A DNA stretch of 64,000 nucleotides from Nephrocerus scutellatus (lineage: Eukaryota; Arthropoda; Insecta; Diptera; Pipunculidae). Position numbers and translations under genes: made by a program. Positions 61,501-64,000 of the stretch are shown here, in pieces; within the stretch, counting starts at the first letter, position 1, and each line of letters begins with the position of its first letter. Under the pieces are notes generated by a model. That model was not told the origin of the DNA. It did not search any database and saw nothing but the letters and a program-made list of their open reading frames with translations. The stretch lies in assembly GCA_947095585.1 (NCBI GenBank), contig OX352764.1:3581001-3645000 (forward strand), read 5' to 3'.

Positions 61501-62228
61501 GAGGAATGGAAATTGCTTAAAAAAGGACAAAAATAAGTTAACAACTAAGGTACACTCTGTCCCTGGCAACCAGCCTGAAGCATAAAAATCTATAAAAAGA
61601 TTTCTGCAAAGTGACTGAAGTGAAAGTGGAAATGCAAATATGTATTTTTAAATCATAAAATACCTTTGTACGGAAAACAATTGTTTATAATTTCGTGTTT
61701 GGTATTTGGTTGACTGCGTATCTGGCTACTTAGTATACTTTGTGTCGGGTAAACGCCCTTGCCATTGCCATTGCACTTTGTGTTTGTTTTTGTGCCAAAG
61801 AGCAATACTTTTATTTATTGAAATTTCATTTATTGCCGCATACGGTATTTGCTTACTGTTAGTGCAGCTGTAGGCTAATCATACCATATACCAGCGAAAA
61901 AATTAACTTTGCGAAATACTTGAATCGAGATTAGAAATTGCAATTGCAGTAGCCCGTCTTAGAATCATCTCCACCGAAGTGGAACTGTGTGTCTTGAATT
62001 ATTCACGTGAAACAGTACCTACAGTTTATATTATTGTAATATGATTTATGTGCATCAAACCATGTATTTAAGTTTTGTGTTTGTCTCTTTTCAGATTTCC
62101 GTTCGTATATCAACGATAAATTTCCATTTGCTCTCGACTATTACTATAAAGTTGGTGAATTCCTTGGAAGCAATAATTTGCGTCAAGTCGATTCTGCCTA
62201 TTGGAAAGCAGAGAAGAAATCCGAATAA
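58554..62228 (+). CDS. CEBPZOS-like mitochondrial membrane microprotein, two exons
   Basis: Exon 1 (58554-58683) and exon 2 (62095-62228) are separated by a 3.4-kb intron with gttagt donor and tttcag acceptor, joined in phase 1. The product is 87 residues: a basic start (MLPKTPKSDVIKLIKGGAK), one hydrophobic helix (LFVVEAVAFAASYFVYY, about residues 20-37), then MNTDR joined to DFRSYINDKFPFALDYYYKV. This matches the vertebrate CEBPZOS protein (80 residues) in length, helix position and the DFR...YPF..E.YYK pattern. CEBPZOS is a poorly understood mitochondrial membrane protein, so function is not assigned. Neither exon is long enough to stand out on its own. It is followed by two plus-strand genes within 600 bp. 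Confidence 0.85.
59126..59266. mobile_element. family G element, compact copy
   Basis: The left arm (aaaaacttagtacttaagac, then ttacaagattgtatgg) and right arm (ccatac-like, then taagtattaagtttttca) form inverted repeats of about 45 bases around a short loop. The whole 141 bp could fold back on itself. In the CEBPZOS-like gene intron. Confidence 0.7.
59603..59690 (+). repeat. dispersed repeat F, GC-rich part
   Basis: Runs agcgctcggcttgggatgac then gtgacgcgtgacg and gtgtggcgcgtgt, the reverse complement of the block at 11060-11125. Confidence 0.55.
59778..60037. mobile_element. 260-bp element with perfect 29-bp inverted repeats and 6-bp target duplication
   Basis: The left arm 59778-59806 (tcaaaaccttctctatagaa and on) is the exact reverse complement of 60009-60037. 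GCACAT stands immediately outside both ends (59772-59777 and 60038-60043), which looks like a 6-bp target-site duplication. The interior has no convincing protein. This is a non-autonomous DNA transposon by structure, and probably young because the arms are identical. It lies in the CEBPZOS-like gene intron. Confidence 0.8.
60044..60690. other. GC-richer block of unknown nature
   Basis: Around 650 bases with clearly higher GC than their surroundings, within the CEBPZOS-like intron. Frames of 60-80 codons exist on both strands but none resembles a known protein. It may be part of an unrecognised transposon. Confidence 0.4.
60938..61081 (-). mobile_element. MITE family H, copy 3
   Basis: A 144-bp element with ends agccgtattttatttgccga and tcggcaaataaaatgcagct, flanked by ATT on both sides. 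The centre (aacctgctgtttggttgg) is the reverse of copies 1 and 2, so it sits in the opposite orientation. Confidence 0.8.
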
Positions 62229-62411
62229 CCAACACAAAAACCAGCATTTAATTAGAACCAGCGTAGTAGAAGCGCTGTTTTATTTTTAGTCAAAGAAACC
62301 GCATAGACAGATACTTAACTCGAGCCTTTTCAGCCCAAAGTAAATGCAAAGTAATACCAACATTTTTTTCATTTAATTTCCGTAAATCACAATCCAAAGT
62401 AGTTTTTTTTA

Positions 62412-62645
62412 ATGGCTTATAATCCGTATTTTAAATCTCTAATCTGGTTAGTCTCACTAGGGGGCTTTGGCTACGTTCTACTTAAGGTTACTCAACCATC
62501 CCAAGAGAAACTGCAACGAATCAAAGAGTCGGCGAATCCAGCACATCTGACCGAGGACGAGAAAAAAAAGCTGCAGTTTATGAAACGACTCAAAGAGGCC
62601 ACAACTGAGGCTCCCATTTACCTGAAGCCGAGAAAGGAAAATTAG
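62412..62645 (+). CDS. UQCC3-like complex III assembly factor (microprotein)
   Basis: A 77-residue single-exon frame. One N-terminal hydrophobic helix (LIWLVSLGGFGYVLLKVT, residues 9-26) is followed by a charged helix (PSQEKLQRIKES) and a basic C-terminus ending LKPRKEN. The helix with its small-residue motif, then the TP/QPSQEK break and MKRLKEATTE, matches vertebrate UQCC3 (93 residues). UQCC3 is an inner-membrane protein needed for cytochrome b maturation and bc1 complex assembly. The ATG at 62412 is the first in frame. Its stop is about 95 bases before the TBCC start, and the upstream CEBPZOS-like gene ends 184 bases earlier. The three may share regulatory space. Confidence 0.82.
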   Translation: MAYNPYFKSLIWLVSLGGFGYVLLKVTQPSQEKLQRIKESANPAHLTEDEKKKLQFMKRLKEATTEAPIYLKPRKEN

Positions 62646-62740
62646 TCACCCGTCTCTCTACAGTCGCGTCACAGCAGCAGCTATCCCACAGACAGTTTGT
62701 GTTTCTCAGTTAATTTTAATTTAATTTATTTACGAAAAAA

Positions 62741-63817
62741 ATGGAAATCGGATTAGACAGCAAAATGCTTGACGTGAATGCCGCAAAGAAGGACTCAATC
62801 CTGGAGCGTCTTAATAAACGTAACAAAGACAGACAAAATCACATTGATGTGAAATTGGAGCAGCGCAACAAAGAAAATTTAGATCTTGAAGGAGCCGATT
62901 ATTTCTCGCAGTCATTTGGCGAACGGGTTCGCGAAATCGAAACAAATATCGCAAATGTGGCAGACTCAGTGAATGTTCCGGAACCAGCTGAAAAGGGAGA
63001 ACTTTTGCGAGTGTTTGCTGGCATTACAGTGGAGATACATGAACTGCAACGATACCTATCGAATTCGACAATATTTCTTGCTGACTACAAGATCAAAGCA
63101 TGCCAAAACATTCTGAATGATCTAACAGCGCGATGCGAAGAGACACGTCTCCGTTTGATGCCGAAGAAAAAATTTGGCTTCAACAGCAAGAAGGTGGCAC
63201 CCAAGGTGAAGGTCAATCCAAAGCTCATTTCGGCGGACTCAGTTGACTTTAGTGAAAAATCATCAATAACATCATCAGTCTTCACCTGGACGCTTTCGAA
63301 CAGAAAGGATGAGTTTATTCGACTTACCAATGAAGAAGTCAACAGACAGGACATAACCATATCAGACCTAAGTAATTGCCTCGTTGAGATCCAGGGACAC
63401 GCCGGCTCTGTGCAAATATTAAATGCGGTTGACTGCACCTTTTTGTGTGGCCCGATCGCCCGATCAATGTTTGTAGAAAATTGTCACAATTCCACGCTGG
63501 TACTCGCCTGCCAGCAACTGCGATTGCATTCGTCCATCGCCTGCAAAATATTCCTTCACGTAACTTGTCGTGCGATAATTGAAGACTGTCGACAGATTGA
63601 AATCTCTGGGTACACATACGATTATGACGACATCAATGGTGATTTTAAGAAGGCCGGCTTGGACAGGTCCATTAATAACTATAAAGATGTTGCCGACTTT
63701 AATTGGCTGTCACCCGATATACCATCACCAAATTGGAAGTTGTTACCTACTGCTGTTTCATCCCCCGACTGGTCAGAGGTTCGGCAAAAATTCAAAGACA
63801 CAATATCCTCGTCATAG
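62741..63817 (+). CDS. tubulin-specific chaperone C (TBCC)
   Basis: A 358-residue single-exon frame. The N-terminal part (about 1-135) is helical and charged, with DYFSQSFGERVREIE typical of the TBCC N-terminal domain. A basic linker (KKKFGFNSKKVAPKVKV) follows, then the C-CAP/TBCC beta-helix domain (about 185-330): DLSNCLVEIQGHAGSVQIL, GPIARSMFVENCHNSTLVLA, CQQLRLHSS and HVTCRAIIEDC. Arg261 in QQLR is at the position of the arginine finger that stimulates GTP hydrolysis by tubulin in the TBCC-TBCD-TBCE complex, releasing native alpha/beta dimers. The C-terminus (VADFNWLSPDIPSPNWKLLP) is also conserved. The start is the first ATG after stops. Confidence 0.94.
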   Translation: MEIGLDSKMLDVNAAKKDSILERLNKRNKDRQNHIDVKLEQRNKENLDLEGADYFSQSFGERVREIETNIANVADSVNVPEPAEKGELLRVFAGITVEIHELQRYLSNSTIFLADYKIKACQNILNDLTARCEETRLRLMPKKKFGFNSKKVAPKVKVNPKLISADSVDFSEKSSITSSVFTWTLSNRKDEFIRLTNEEVNRQDITISDLSNCLVEIQGHAGSVQILNAVDCTFLCGPIARSMFVENCHNSTLVLACQQLRLHSSIACKIFLHVTCRAIIEDCRQIEISGYTYDYDDINGDFKKAGLDRSINNYKDVADFNWLSPDIPSPNWKLLPTAVSSPDWSEVRQKFKDTISSS

Positions 63818-64000
63818 TTGAAAGCTGTAATCAATCCTTTGTCATCATGCTCCTCCAGTCTACTTTATGTCATTTTTACAACTGGAATAATTCTATTAAC
63901 TGTTGGCGGCATTCTAATATATCTTCACGTTTTGGCTTGTTGAGGCCGTTAAGTTGTTTACACTTTTGAATATTTAAAAAAAATTGCAACTCTCAAGTTA
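63818..64000. other. 3' flank of TBCC
   Basis: Likely 3' UTR. No polyadenylation signal is obvious before the window ends, and no other feature is seen. Confidence 0.4.

Noticed and set aside
1..64000. CRISPR arrays, operons, phage or bacterial features
   Set aside because: All genes are spliced animal genes and no regular spacer-repeat array exists. Tandem sequences present are microsatellites, the C-rich tract and transposon pieces.

Overview
The window is nuclear DNA from an insect, most likely a higher fly (Cyclorrhapha, tephritid- or drosophilid-like). It is AT-rich, its genes carry short GT-AG introns, and the proteins are clearly dipteran: two cytochrome c paralogues, the V-ATPase H subunit VhaSFD, the ETS factor Ets21C and beta3-group nicotinic receptor subunits. 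The species cannot be read from the sequence. Exon boundaries were worked out by hand from splice sites, reading phase and family conservation.

Left part (1-25 kb): the 3' end of a somatic-type cytochrome c gene (+), a second cytochrome c gene of the Cyt-c-d type (-), VhaSFD (-, a 5.2-kb intron holding a His-rich cassette exon and several transposon remnants), the tRNA-splicing endonuclease subunit TSEN2 (+), and CMC1 (-) tail-to-tail with TSEN2. A block with the TSEN2 3' end plus all of CMC1 is duplicated about 4 kb downstream, giving a second intact CMC1 and a TSEN2 pseudogene fragment. Mitochondrial enoyl-CoA delta isomerase (ECI1-like, -) follows.

Middle part (25-53 kb): two divergent Cys-loop (nicotinic-type) receptor subunits lie head-to-head, one non-alpha (-) and one with a YxCC alpha-type loop C (+). 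They share intron positions and phases, so they look like an ancient local duplication. Ets21C (-) then spans about 14 kb with two alternative first coding exons. Its introns hold an intact RTE-type reverse transcriptase ORF, a 1-kb C-rich G-poor degenerate tandem repeat and several dispersed repeats.

Right part (53-64 kb): mostly repeats, then three plus-strand genes close together. These are a spliced microprotein related to CEBPZOS (with a 3.4-kb intron), a UQCC3-like complex III assembly microprotein and tubulin cofactor C (TBCC).

Intergenic and intronic space is dominated by decayed non-LTR retrotransposons (at least five kinds), mariner fragments, a Helitron-like end and several small inverted-repeat elements. 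Two of the latter have clean ends and target duplications: a 260-bp element with perfect 29-bp inverted repeats and a 6-bp duplication, and a 136-144-bp family whose three copies all have 3-bp A/T duplications. Much of the functional theme is mitochondrial (cytochrome c, CMC1, ECI1, CEBPZOS-like, UQCC3-like), but these are eukaryotic neighbours, not an operon.
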